Source: Halorientalis sp. IM1011
Lineage (GTDB): Archaea > Halobacteriota > Halobacteria > Halobacteriales > Haloarculaceae
Direction: 5' to 3'
Length of the DNA: 64,000 bases
Assembly (NCBI RefSeq): GCF_001989615.1
Contig: NZ_CP019067.1
Coordinates: 2,604,001 to 2,668,000, forward strand
The notes under the pieces are model-generated. The model was not told the origin of the DNA. It was given only the letters and a program-made list of their open reading frames with translations, and searched no databases. A program made the position numbers and the translations under genes. Below, one piece after another: positions 24,608-32,752 of this stretch. Each line of letters opens with the position of its first letter. Within the stretch, counting starts at the first letter, position 1.

Positions 24608-24781
24608 TCAGCTGTCTTCTCCGATACCGGGCACCAGACTCGCGAACAGGACGAACAGTCCGACGACCATGACGAGTAGACCGAATTCGTTCGAGAAGAC
24701 GACCATCTCGGAGCTCACGTGTGTGAAACCGCCGAACAGGAGTACGCCGATACCCAGAACCTGCAAGTCGGTCGCGTCCAT
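24608..24781 (-). CDS. small two-helix membrane protein (57 aa)
   Basis: A 57-residue protein read from ATG 24781 to TGA 24608: it begins MDATDLQVLGIGVLLFGG, has a polar turn (THVSSEMVVFSNEFG) and a second helix LLVMVVGLFVLFASLV, ending PGIGEDS. Two clean hydrophobic helices, an acidic N-terminus and tail, and tight packing between the end of the triplicated membrane protein (13 bases) and thrB (45 bases) support it. Small archaeal membrane proteins of this type are common but of unknown role. Confidence 0.6.
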   Translation of the reverse strand: MDATDLQVLGIGVLLFGGFTHVSSEMVVFSNEFGLLVMVVGLFVLFASLVPGIGEDS

Positions 24782-24826
24782 GCGCTCGCGTCGTCGTGTG
24801 GCGACGTATGTCTTATCGACGAAAGA

Positions 24827-25702
24827 TCAGAACAGCGTCGCGCCGTCACCGATTTCGGTCTGGTAGACGCGCGCCTCGACGCCGACGGCGTTGAACTGGT
24901 CGATCATGGCCGTGCCGACGGCCCGGCGGTCCGGTTCCTCGCAGGCGGCGATTACGGTCGGGCCGGCACCGCTGATCGTGACGCCGGTCGCGCCGGCCTC
25001 CAGCGCGGCGTCACGGACCTGACTGTACCCGTCGATCAACTCCGCGCGTGCGGGTGTGACGACGGTGTCGTTCATCCCCTCACCGACCAGGTGTGGGTCG
25101 TCACGGTGCATCCCCGTCGTCAGCGTCGCGGCCCAGCCGACAGTCTCCACTAACTGTTCGACACGGGCGGACTCGGGGACGACGCGGCGGGCGTCCCGGG
25201 TGGAGACGACGATGTCGGGGAGGCAGGCCACCAGCGGGATGTCGGCGTCGACCTTGGTGACGCCGTCGTCGGTGGCGATGGTGAACCCGCCCATGATCGA
25301 GGGGGCGACGTTGTCGTCGTGGGCGTCGCCGGAGACGACGGCCTCGCCCTTGGCGGCGATGGGGACCAGTTCCTCCCGCGTGTGGCCCCGGTCGTACAGT
25401 TCGTTCAGGCCGACGGCGGCCGCGGCGGCGCTGGCGGCAGACGACCCGAGTCCCGAGGCCGGGCGCACGCCCTTGTCGATCTCGATGCGGGCGGGGGCGT
25501 CGAGCGCCTCGGCGACGGCCCCGACGGTGTTCTTCTCGGGGTCCTCGGGGATGTACTGGCTGCCGACGCCGGTAACTTCGATGCTGATCTCGTCTGCCTT
25601 CTCGACGCGAACGATGTCCGCCGGGCGGTCCAGCGCGACCCCGAACACGTCGAAGCCGCTCCCGAGGTTCGCGCTCGTGGCCGGTGCCCGGACGGTGAGC
25701 AT
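24827..25702 (-). CDS. thrB: homoserine kinase
   Basis: A 291-residue GHMP kinase that phosphorylates L-homoserine with ATP in threonine synthesis. The N-terminal motif is VRAPATSANLGSGFDVFG (4-21), the ATP-binding GHMP motif 2 is RPASGLGSSAASAAAAA (~81-97), and motif 3 is GATGVTISGAGPTVIA (~239-254). The combination SANLGSGFD with GLGSSAAS is specific for homoserine kinase among GHMP enzymes. ATG 25702 is the family start; the frame extends upstream but without homology. No other threonine gene is adjacent. Confidence 0.95.
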   Translation of the reverse strand: MLTVRAPATSANLGSGFDVFGVALDRPADIVRVEKADEISIEVTGVGSQYIPEDPEKNTVGAVAEALDAPARIEIDKGVRPASGLGSSAASAAAAAVGLNELYDRGHTREELVPIAAKGEAVVSGDAHDDNVAPSIMGGFTIATDDGVTKVDADIPLVACLPDIVVSTRDARRVVPESARVEQLVETVGWAATLTTGMHRDDPHLVGEGMNDTVVTPARAELIDGYSQVRDAALEAGATGVTISGAGPTVIAACEEPDRRAVGTAMIDQFNAVGVEARVYQTEIGDGATLF

Positions 25703-25784
25703 GCACGTGGCTTCCGTCAGGGCCGGCAAAAAGGTAGCGGACTCCGGGTTTTCGCCCTGGGACACGGTCACGCAGTGGCCGGGG

Positions 25785-26705
25785 TCAGTTCATCGTCTCG
25801 CCGAGTTCGTCCGTATCGACCGTCCCGGAGATGATCGCCCTGTTCCCGTTGCGGTTCGTGGAGACGTCGTTCAGGTTGTCGAAGCTGTCCGTGTCTGCGT
25901 AGGTCTCGATGTCTCCCATGTCGACGTCGGACTCGTTCTCGAACACGAAGACCACCTTGACGGCGGTGGTCTGGCCGTCGACGCTCGACGAGAATCCGCT
26001 CGCCACGTTGCCCTCGAACTGGCCGTTCTCGGCGTCGGTCTCGTCGGGCGCGTCCTGTGTCGACGCGAGCAGGATCGTCGTAGTGCCGAGCTCGTCGGAC
26101 AGGTCCGCGAACGGCTGGCTGTCGTCGACGTACCGATTTTCGTCCCCCTTGGCCGTGTCGATCAGCGTCTCGACGATGTCGACAGGGTTGGCGTCGGTCA
26201 GGAAGCCGCTCGATCCGTGGACGATCCTGTTGCCGTCGATTCCGACCGCCTGGTTCTCGTCGCTGCCGAGATAGATCGTGTACCCCTCGTGGGTCGTGTC
26301 CTCGTCGTAGTCCTCGTCTCCCAGGTGGCTGGCCACGTCGTCCTGATTGTAGTCCGCCTCGAACATCCCGCCGTAGCCGCTGACCCCCACCCGGACGCTG
26401 ACGTCCTCGACGTCGAGATTGACGGCGCTGAGCGGGAACGAGTCCTCGTTGGACTCGAAGCTTTCCTCGTAGTAGTCGCTGTCGAACTCGCTCTCGTTTT
26501 CCACCACGGTCCCGTAATCGAGGTAGGAGATCGTCAGGTGATCCGCGTCGGTCACCGTCCCGGGTTCGAAGGCCCAGTCCGTGTAGTTCACCCCGCCGAT
26601 GAACGGAATCGCGTCCTCGATGGCGTTACAGCCCGAGAGCGCTGTGAGCCCTGCCGTCGCCGCACCTGCTTTGAGCGCGTCTCGCCGTGTGATCTCTCTG
26701 CTCAT
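25785..26705 (-). CDS. Tat lipoprotein of unknown function
   Basis: A 306-residue acidic protein. The signal contains TRRDALKAGAATAGLTALSGC with the Tat RRD core (7-9) and lipobox LSGC (C26), so the mature protein is lipid anchored outside the cell. The mature region is unusually rich in Asp, Glu, Asn and Tyr and looks like a mixed alpha/beta domain, with hydrophobic strands near TAVKVVFVFENES (~255-267) and NRAIISGTVD. It resembles other haloarchaeal surface lipoproteins of unknown role. Neighbours (thrB and the thiamine-binding protein) give no functional clue. Confidence 0.75.
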   Translation of the reverse strand: MSREITRRDALKAGAATAGLTALSGCNAIEDAIPFIGGVNYTDWAFEPGTVTDADHLTISYLDYGTVVENESEFDSDYYEESFESNEDSFPLSAVNLDVEDVSVRVGVSGYGGMFEADYNQDDVASHLGDEDYDEDTTHEGYTIYLGSDENQAVGIDGNRIVHGSSGFLTDANPVDIVETLIDTAKGDENRYVDDSQPFADLSDELGTTTILLASTQDAPDETDAENGQFEGNVASGFSSSVDGQTTAVKVVFVFENESDVDMGDIETYADTDSFDNLNDVSTNRNGNRAIISGTVDTDELGETMN

Positions 26706-26806
26706 GTACGTCTACGTTCGCTGAGATGTCTAATACCTTCGGGGAGTTTCCCGCTCGGTAAACCCTCGGGACGGGGTTTTACTGCGCCCCCGGCGTACCC
26801 GTTCCC

Positions 26807-27130
26807 ATGACAGTCGTCGGATTCCTGAGCGTGGCACCGGTGATCGAGGGGAGCATGGCCGAGGAGGTCGCCGCGGCCGTCGCGGCCCTCGACGAGTTCG
26901 ACGTGGCCTACGAGACGACGCCGATGGGAACGACCATCGAGGCCGAGGGGATCGACGAGTTGTTCGCCGCGGCTCAGGCCGCCCACGAGGCCGTCGACGC
27001 CGACCGGGTGAGCACCGTGTTGAAGATCGACGACAAGCGCACGCGTGCGGGGCCGGCCAGCGAGAAGGTCGAGGGCGTCGAGGAAGCGCTGGGGCGGCCG
27101 GCCCGGAGCGACCGGGACCCGGACGCCTAA
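26807..27130 (+). CDS. MTH1187-family thiamine-binding protein (DUF77)
   Basis: A 107-residue ferredoxin-like fold protein of the MTH1187/YkoF-type DUF77 family, members of which bind thiamine or related pyrimidines. The first strand VVGFLSVAPVIEGSMAEEVAAAVAAL (3-28), the TTPMGTTIEAEGIDELF block (~37-53, the glycine/threonine motif) and DDKRTR near ~75 match the family. A Mch gene follows after 24 bases in the same direction, so the two are probably in one transcript, but no thiamine biosynthesis gene is near. Confidence 0.85.
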   Translation: MTVVGFLSVAPVIEGSMAEEVAAAVAALDEFDVAYETTPMGTTIEAEGIDELFAAAQAAHEAVDADRVSTVLKIDDKRTRAGPASEKVEGVEEALGRPARSDRDPDA

Positions 27131-27154
27131 AGGGGGACAGGAACAAGCAGGGGT

Positions 27155-28087
27155 ATGGACAGCCTGAACCGGATGGCGACGGACCTCGTCGACGAGGCCA
27201 TCGACTTCGCCGACGAGTTGAACGTCGCCGTCTCGCGCCTCGACAACGAGGCGGTTGTACTGGACTTCGGGGTCGAGATCCCCGGCGGCCTCGAGGCCGG
27301 CCTGCTGCTGACCGAGATCGCGACCGCGGGCCTCTCGACCGTCTCGACGACCGTCGACACTGTGGCCGGCGCGCCGCTGACCCACGTCGAACTGTCGACC
27401 GACAACCCGGCGCTGGCCCTGCTCTGTGGACAGAAGGCCGGCTGGGAACTCTCGGTCGAGGACTTCGAAGGACTGGGCGGCGGCCCGGCCCGCGCCCTGG
27501 TCGCCGAGGAGGACGTGTTCCAGCGAATCGGCTACCGCGACGAGTTCGACTTCGCCGTCCTGACCGTCGAGTCCGAGCAGGTGCCCGGCGAGGCTGTCGC
27601 CGACCACGTCGCCGAGGTCGCGGGCGTCCCCGAGAGCGGCGTCTTTCTGCCAGCGTTCTCGACCGCCAGCGTCACCGGCAGCGTCTCGATGGCCGCCCGC
27701 GCCGCCGAACTCGCCGTCTTCCGCCTCTCGGAACTGGGCTACGACCCCCTCGACGTATTGTCGGTGTCGGCCACCGCGCCCGTCGCGCCCGTCGGTGACG
27801 ACGAGGAGACCGCCATCGCCCGGACCAACGACGCGCTGGCCTACGGTGGCCGGGCCCACCTCGTCGTCGACCGCGAATTCGACCGGTTCGACGAGGTGCC
27901 CTCCAGCGCGACCGACGAGTACGGCCGGCCGTTCGCCGAGATCTTCGCGGACGCGGACTGGGACTTCTACGAGGTGCCCGAGTCGGTCTTCGCGCCCGCA
28001 CAGGTCACGATCGACGTGGTCGGCGGCCCGACCCACGTCCTCGGTGAACCCGACCACGACCTGCTGGCCGAGAGCTTCGACCTCTGA
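27155..28087 (+). CDS. mch: methenyltetrahydromethanopterin cyclohydrolase
   Basis: A 310-residue enzyme that interconverts N5,N10-methenyl- and N5-formyl-tetrahydromethanopterin. Family landmarks are LDFGVEIPGGLEAGLLLTEI (~45-64), then a cysteine-containing LLCGQKAGWEL (~89-99), GGGPARAL, YRDEFDFAVLTVE and the C-terminal FAPAQVTIDVVGG. Haloarchaea are not methanogens but keep Mch for C1 transfer with a folate-like carrier. Length is normal for Mch (~310-320). Its TGA overlaps the next start as TGATG. Confidence 0.93.
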   Translation: MDSLNRMATDLVDEAIDFADELNVAVSRLDNEAVVLDFGVEIPGGLEAGLLLTEIATAGLSTVSTTVDTVAGAPLTHVELSTDNPALALLCGQKAGWELSVEDFEGLGGGPARALVAEEDVFQRIGYRDEFDFAVLTVESEQVPGEAVADHVAEVAGVPESGVFLPAFSTASVTGSVSMAARAAELAVFRLSELGYDPLDVLSVSATAPVAPVGDDEETAIARTNDALAYGGRAHLVVDREFDRFDEVPSSATDEYGRPFAEIFADADWDFYEVPESVFAPAQVTIDVVGGPTHVLGEPDHDLLAESFDL

Positions 28088-28569
28088 TGCGGTTCAAGGT
28101 CGCGCCGGCCCCCGTCGATCCCGACCTGCTCGCGTCGATCCACGAGGCGATCCCGCTCGTCCCCGGGTCCGTCGACGACTGCTGTGTGCGCATTCAGTCC
28201 CGAACCGACGTGGGTTCCCGGGAGGACGCCGAAGCGTGGCTCGCCTTCTGTCGGGCCCTGCGTCTGGCGACCGAGACCGACCGGGGATACGAGCGACAGC
28301 GCCGCGACCTCACCGACGAGGCGGTCGCGACGGCCTTCGCCCAGCGGGTGTTCGGCGTGGCCGACCTCCTCGACGCGCTCGACGCGGCCGACGAACCGCT
28401 GTCGGCGACGGTGGCCTTCGACGCCATCCGGGAGACTGTCCCACCGTGGGAGCGCAACCGACACGGCGACTGGGACGCCGTCTGGACGGAGCGGACGCGC
28501 CGCCTGCTCGACTGGGGTGTCGTGTTCGGCCACGTCGAGCGGGTCGACGCAGGGTACCGGCCGACCTGA
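28087..28569 (+). CDS. conserved haloarchaeal protein of unknown function, coupled to mch
   Basis: A 160-residue soluble protein beginning MRFKVAPAPVDPDLL, in translational coupling with mch. It is helical, with two conserved Cys in DDCCVRIQSR (~31-40) and a long helix-rich C-terminal half that has a PPWERNRHGDWDAVWTERTR stretch resembling a winged-helix recognition region. The combination suggests a small helical or HTH protein, but I do not recognise a family. The coupling to mch hints at a role in C1 metabolism or its regulation. Confidence 0.6.
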   Translation: MRFKVAPAPVDPDLLASIHEAIPLVPGSVDDCCVRIQSRTDVGSREDAEAWLAFCRALRLATETDRGYERQRRDLTDEAVATAFAQRVFGVADLLDALDAADEPLSATVAFDAIRETVPPWERNRHGDWDAVWTERTRRLLDWGVVFGHVERVDAGYRPT

Positions 28570-28617
28570 CTCGCCGCGGGGGAACGCTTTACCCATCGGA
28601 CTGCGAACCCACGAGTG

Positions 28618-29301
28618 ATGGACGACCGGCCGCCCGACGCCGTCTTTCTGGACCTCGACGGGACGCTCTGTGAGTACCGCCGGTCCCGCGAGGAACTGCT
28701 CGCGGCCGCGTTCGAGGAACTCGGCGTCGACCCGTTTTTCACCGTCGGCCAGTACCGCGAGAAGCTGTTCATGCAGGTCGTCACCGACGAGACTCGCGCC
28801 GAGCGCCGCGAGCTGGCCTTCGCCGAACTGGCCGAGGAGGCGGACCGGGACCCTGCAGTCGGTCGTCGGCTGGCCGCCCTCTACGCCTCGATGCGGGACC
28901 ACGGCGACGTGGAACCGCTCCCCGGAGCCATGGCGGCACTCGAGTCGCTCGGTGAGGCGTACGACCTCGCACTGGTCGCCAACGGTGGCCCCGAGATCCA
29001 GGGCCCGAAACTCGACGCGCTGGGGGTTCGGGACGCCTTCGACGTAATCGTCTACGGCGGCTACGACACCGCGCCCAAACCAGAACCCGGCCCCTTCCAC
29101 GAGGCGCTGTACGCGCTGGACGCTGCGCCCCGCCGGGCCGTCCACGTCGGCGACACCGTCCACGAGGACGTGCGCGGGGCCGACGGCGCGGGCATCCAGG
29201 CCGCTCTCCTCGTCGACGACGACGGCGAACCGACGACTACGCCGGACTATCGGATCGAATCGATGGCCGACCTCGAAGACCCGCCGTGGGAAGGGGGGTG
29301 A
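28618..29301 (+). CDS. HAD-superfamily hydrolase
   Basis: A 227-residue HAD hydrolase with motif I D12-L-D14-G-T, a helical cap (~18-90), motif II region VANGGPEIQG with the Asn-Gly in place of Thr/Ser, Lys of PKPEPGPF as motif III, and GDTVHEDVRGADGAG as motif IV. This layout resembles the 2-haloacid dehalogenase/N-acylneuraminate-9-phosphatase branch. The substrate is unknown. A GTG at 28615 directly before the ATG is an alternative start. It follows the mch pair by 48 bases on the same strand. Confidence 0.85.
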   Translation: MDDRPPDAVFLDLDGTLCEYRRSREELLAAAFEELGVDPFFTVGQYREKLFMQVVTDETRAERRELAFAELAEEADRDPAVGRRLAALYASMRDHGDVEPLPGAMAALESLGEAYDLALVANGGPEIQGPKLDALGVRDAFDVIVYGGYDTAPKPEPGPFHEALYALDAAPRRAVHVGDTVHEDVRGADGAGIQAALLVDDDGEPTTTPDYRIESMADLEDPPWEGG

Positions 29302-29394
29302 GTACCGCTCGCCGAGTACGGCAGCCGAACACCGTAGGAAAACGGAAACGAAGGTTCTGCGGGCGACGCTGTGGGCGTGATCAATCAGCCGGAC

Positions 29395-29610
29395 TCAGTC
29401 GCCGGAATCGTTCCGGCTCCGCTGCTGTGTCCCGGTGTCGTGGTGGCGTGCGGACTCGATCTGTGCGTCGACGAGTTTGTTGACCTGGCGTCCCCAGTCG
29501 TCGTCCGGATGCGTTCGGACGTACTCAGCCCACTGTTTGATCTGCCGGAGGCGCTCGGCGTCGTTCCGGGCGTGTTTCTGCTCAAACGTTTCTGAGTCGT
29601 CCGTAGTCAT
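29395..29610 (-). CDS. small acidic protein, partner of a nucleotidyltransferase
   Basis: A 71-residue soluble protein starting MTTDDSETFEQKHARND, or 74 residues if the upstream ATG at 29619 is used. It is predicted to be mostly helical (DAERLRQIKQWAEYVRT then WGRQVNKLVDAQIESARH) and hydrophilic. It overlaps the end of the nucleotidyltransferase gene by ~29 bases, so the two are translationally coupled. This two-gene arrangement and the lower GC of the locus resemble toxin-antitoxin or defence pairs, which is inference only; I recognise no family in this small protein. Confidence 0.55.
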   Translation of the reverse strand: MTTDDSETFEQKHARNDAERLRQIKQWAEYVRTHPDDDWGRQVNKLVDAQIESARHHDTGTQQRSRNDSGD

Positions 29611-30175
29611 CTTGGACACCGAGCCGTTCGACGTACTCTACGAGACGGTCGATGTTAAGCGTTGGCTCGGTAACCTGATACAGATGGACTGCATCCTCGA
29701 AATCTTTCTTCGTCCCCATTCCGAGCTTGTAGGCGATCTGTAGTTCGAGCGATCCGATACGTATCGAGTGGTCGGCCAGCCAGACAGTCGTCGTGTCTTC
29801 GAGTGAGAGACGGTCGTACTCGTCAGTGGGAAATTTGAGTTCTAGATTCGGAACGATATCACCGTCTTCTGCAACTCGAATCGGCAGGTCGTCGACCAGC
29901 GTGTCGTACATTTCGTCCAGTGGCATCGCCGACCCCCAATAACCGGCGTCCTGCAGTCGCTCCGCGATCTCCATAGCCGTCGCTTCGTCGAACCGTTCGA
30001 CGAGTACGTCTATGTCCTCGGTCGCACGAGAACGACCGAACAGAACGGCGACGTAGCCACTGACTACGGCGTAGTCGATCCCGACTGCGTCGAGAACCCC
30101 GACGAGATCGAGAATCAACTCGTCGAGGGCGTTGGGTTCCTTGTCGATGTGAATACCGTCGTCAGTGAACTCCAT
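29582..30175 (-). CDS. nucleotidyltransferase-fold protein (DUF6036-like)
   Basis: A 197-residue protein of the polymerase-beta nucleotidyltransferase superfamily. The active-site block is VVSGYVAVLFGRSRATEDIDVLV (~37-59): S39-G40 plus the DID pair (D54, D56), the pattern of minimal nucleotidyltransferases used in toxin-antitoxin and abortive-infection systems. A third acidic position may lie in PNLELKFPTDEYD (~128-140). The locus has codon use and base composition less GC-biased than its neighbours, suggesting horizontal transfer. The downstream overlapping small gene is a candidate antitoxin or cofactor. Confidence 0.78.
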   Translation of the reverse strand: MEFTDDGIHIDKEPNALDELILDLVGVLDAVGIDYAVVSGYVAVLFGRSRATEDIDVLVERFDEATAMEIAERLQDAGYWGSAMPLDEMYDTLVDDLPIRVAEDGDIVPNLELKFPTDEYDRLSLEDTTTVWLADHSIRIGSLELQIAYKLGMGTKKDFEDAVHLYQVTEPTLNIDRLVEYVERLGVQDDYGRLRNV

Positions 30176-30222
30176 GGTGGCCGTTCCGTCCGCTTACGTG
30201 AAAAAGTCGAGGACCGTCCCGT

Positions 30223-31869
30223 TCACTCCACCGGCGTCACGTCTTTCACCGTCCCGACACCCTTCGAACTCCCTTCGCGGAAGACGAATCGCTGCCCTTC
30301 CTCGACGTAGTAGGGGCGGAACTTGAAGCGCACACGGGTCTCGCCGGAGTCGCCGGGCAGGAGCTGGCCGCCCTCGGGGTAGAAGGCGGCGGCCTCGCTG
30401 ACGGTCTCGATGTGGACGACCGGCTCGTAGCCGTCGCCGATCCGCGTCGGGTGGTTGAGTACCATCACCTCGGCTTCGAACTCCCGGACGGGCGTGGGGT
30501 CGGTCTCGCGGGGGAGCAACACCATCCCGCGTTCGATGTCGACCTCCGCGACGCCTTTCAGCGCGATGCCGACGATCCGGCCGGCCTGGGCCTCGTCCAC
30601 GCGATGGTAGTGCATCTCGATCGACCGGACCTCGACCTCGCGGAAACTGCCGTCCTGCATCGGTCCGAGCAGGAGTTCGTCGCCGGCCTCCACGGTACCG
30701 GAGCGAATCGTCCCGGACGCGACCGCACCGACGCCGGTGACGTTGTACGTGCGGTCGACGTACATGGTGAAGTCCTCGTCGGTGCGGTCGCTGCCGGCGG
30801 TCTTGGGCAGGCGCTCGAACAGTTCGTCCAACTGGTCGAGGCCGTCCATCGTGACCGCGCTCGTCGCGAGGACGGGGACGACCGTCTCGCTGATCTCCTC
30901 GATGGCCGTGTCGACGCCGTGGCGCGCGACCGGCAGCGGCGTCTTCCCGACCTCCCGGAGCAGGCGCTCGACCTCGCGTTCGACCTCCCGCAACCGCTCC
31001 TCGTCGACCAGGTCGGCCTTCGTGATGGCGACCATCGTCGGGAGGTCGGTCGCCAGCAGGATGCCGAGGTGCTCGCGGGTGGTCTTGGTCGGCCCGTCGT
31101 CGGCCGCGACGGTGAGGAGGCCGTAGTCGAGTTTCTGCCCGACCAGACCGCGGATCGTCGTTCGGAGCCAGGGCTCGTGGCCCACGGTGTCGACGAAGCT
31201 CACCAGACGGGTGGCCTCCTCGACCACGCGGGCTCGATCCGACTTGCGGTGTGGGTTGTCCATCCGGACCGGACCGTCCTCGTCGAAGCCGTAGACGCCG
31301 TAGGAGAGGTCGGCCGAGAGACCTCGCTCGACCTCGTGGGGCTGCACGTCGAGGAACGAGCGGGTGCCCCCTTCGCCGTCGTCGGCGTCGCCGGTCACGA
31401 GCGAGCCCACGAGGGTCGATTTGCCGTGGTCGACGTGGCCGGCGGTCCCGACGACGATGTGCTCGTCGTCGCCCATGACCGTCCCTTCGCGGATCGTGGC
31501 GACGCCGACGATACCGTCCGTGCCAGTCTCGCCCTTCGTCGCGGTGCCGGTTTCGCGGTCTACGCCCCACGTCTCCACGTCGTCGATGTGTGCGCCGGCC
31601 TCCTCGGCCAGCAGGGAGAGTACGTCCATCGACTCGGAGAACGTCTCGGGTTCGATGCCGGCCAGCCCGCCGTCGTCGGTGACGCCGACGACGTAGGTCG
31701 CCTCGCCGTCGCCCGAGAGGACGCGGTGGCGGAGCTGTGCCGCGAGGCTCTCGAACCGCCCCTCCGTCGCGTGGAGGTCTTTCGTGAGCCGCTCTTTGAA
31801 CTCGACGCTACCGCCCTCCTGTTCGCCGCGCTCGATGGCGCGTTCGAGGACGGCCCGGTCGGGGCTCAT
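30223..31869 (-). CDS. GTPBP1-like translational GTPase
   Basis: A 548-residue elongation-factor-like GTPase of the GTPBP1/2 group found in archaea and eukaryotes. An N-terminal domain of ~130 residues precedes the G domain. G1 is GTAGHVDHGKSTL (141-153), G3 is DTVGHE (227-232) and G4 is TKAD (283-286). Domains II and III follow (~360-548) with the EF-Tu-type barrel block VGAVASGTIRSGTVEAGDELLLGP. In eukaryotes GTPBP1 delivers aminoacyl-tRNA and promotes mRNA decay. The archaeal role is not established. A TATA element 22-31 bases before the ATG suggests a leaderless transcript. Confidence 0.9.
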   Translation of the reverse strand: MSPDRAVLERAIERGEQEGGSVEFKERLTKDLHATEGRFESLAAQLRHRVLSGDGEATYVVGVTDDGGLAGIEPETFSESMDVLSLLAEEAGAHIDDVETWGVDRETGTATKGETGTDGIVGVATIREGTVMGDDEHIVVGTAGHVDHGKSTLVGSLVTGDADDGEGGTRSFLDVQPHEVERGLSADLSYGVYGFDEDGPVRMDNPHRKSDRARVVEEATRLVSFVDTVGHEPWLRTTIRGLVGQKLDYGLLTVAADDGPTKTTREHLGILLATDLPTMVAITKADLVDEERLREVEREVERLLREVGKTPLPVARHGVDTAIEEISETVVPVLATSAVTMDGLDQLDELFERLPKTAGSDRTDEDFTMYVDRTYNVTGVGAVASGTIRSGTVEAGDELLLGPMQDGSFREVEVRSIEMHYHRVDEAQAGRIVGIALKGVAEVDIERGMVLLPRETDPTPVREFEAEVMVLNHPTRIGDGYEPVVHIETVSEAAAFYPEGGQLLPGDSGETRVRFKFRPYYVEEGQRFVFREGSSKGVGTVKDVTPVE

Positions 31870-31890
31870 ACGTGCCGCGTTAGGGGACCA

Positions 31891-31900
31891 CTATTAAAAG
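31891..31900 (-). promoter_or_regulatory. TATA box of the GTPase gene
   Basis: CTTTTAATAG on the minus strand, 22-31 bases upstream of ATG 31869, fits a promoter giving a leaderless mRNA. Nearby, CTAACGTTAG (31917-31926) is a perfect 10-base palindrome and TATAAATA (31936-31943) is a second TATA-like box readable on the plus strand. Confidence 0.6.
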
Positions 31901-31989
31901 CTTTCTCGGAATGTGTCTAACGTTAGCACGGTGCGTATAAATAGGGGTCCGTAGCGGTGGGGCTCGACCCGGCTGGAAGGGTCGGCCGT

Positions 31990-32661
31990 CTACCGCTCGA
32001 TCAGGTCGACGGCTTCGAGGAACCCGTCGGCGTAGCTCTCCTCGGTCACCTCGTCGGCCGCGGCCCGCGCCGCGTCGTCGGCGTTGGCGACGGCGAAGGA
32101 GCGCCCAGCGGTCTCGAAGGTGGCCACGTCGTTCTCGGAGTCCCCGACCGCGACGAACTCCGCGGGGTCCCGATCGAGCGTCTCTGCGACCGCCTCTAGC
32201 CCTTTGCCCTTGTCCACGTCGGGGGTCTTGACGTGGTAGGCGAAGCCGGTGTCGACGACTTCGAGGCCGTGATCGGCCGCGATCCGTTCGAGGGGGTCGA
32301 GTGGCTGGTCGAGCGCGACGGCGATCTCGGTCTCGCGCCAGCGGTTGACGAAGTCCGGTTCGTCCCAGCCCAGACCGTAGCCCGCCTGTTCGTACTCCTC
32401 GGCGACGGCCCATGCGCTCTCGGGATCGCCGGTGAAGACGATCTCTTCGCCCGCCACGGCGACGACGCCGCCGTTCTCGGCGATCACCGTGATCGGAATC
32501 GCCAGGAACTCACAGAGGGCGACGGGGTAGGGAAAGGCCTTCCCGGTGGCGACGACGACGTGATCGTCCCACTCCCGCAGGACCGCCATCACGCGGGGGT
32601 CGATGGCTCGGCTGGGTCCGGTCAGCGTCCCGTCGATGTCGACGGCCAGCGGCGGGGTCAC
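31990..32661 (-). CDS. archaeal phosphoglycolate phosphatase
   Basis: A 223-residue HAD type IIB phosphatase that hydrolyses 2-phosphoglycolate. Motif I is AVDIDGTLTG (D8, D10), motif II is VVATGKAFPYPVAL with the Thr-Gly, motif III is the Lys of VKTPDVDKGKGL and motif IV is VAVGDSENDVATFE. The cap between motifs II and III (~75-155) is of the C2B type typical of the archaeal enzyme. Length fits the family (~225). It ends 120 bases from the GTPase start and diverges from the metallo-beta-lactamase-fold gene. Confidence 0.85.
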   Translation of the reverse strand: MTPPLAVDIDGTLTGPSRAIDPRVMAVLREWDDHVVVATGKAFPYPVALCEFLAIPITVIAENGGVVAVAGEEIVFTGDPESAWAVAEEYEQAGYGLGWDEPDFVNRWRETEIAVALDQPLDPLERIAADHGLEVVDTGFAYHVKTPDVDKGKGLEAVAETLDRDPAEFVAVGDSENDVATFETAGRSFAVANADDAARAAADEVTEESYADGFLEAVDLIER

Positions 32662-32752
32662 GGCTCGCCCTCCGTGACCACGCGCGTCGGTGTGTCCATG
32701 CGGCCCGGTTGTGGCTCACATCGCATAAGTGGCCACCGTCCCAGTCGAGGGT

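Noticed and set aside
26702..28057. Long minus-strand frame over the thiamine-binding protein and mch
   Set aside because: Mch and the DUF77 protein on the plus strand are convincing; the antisense product is low-complexity.
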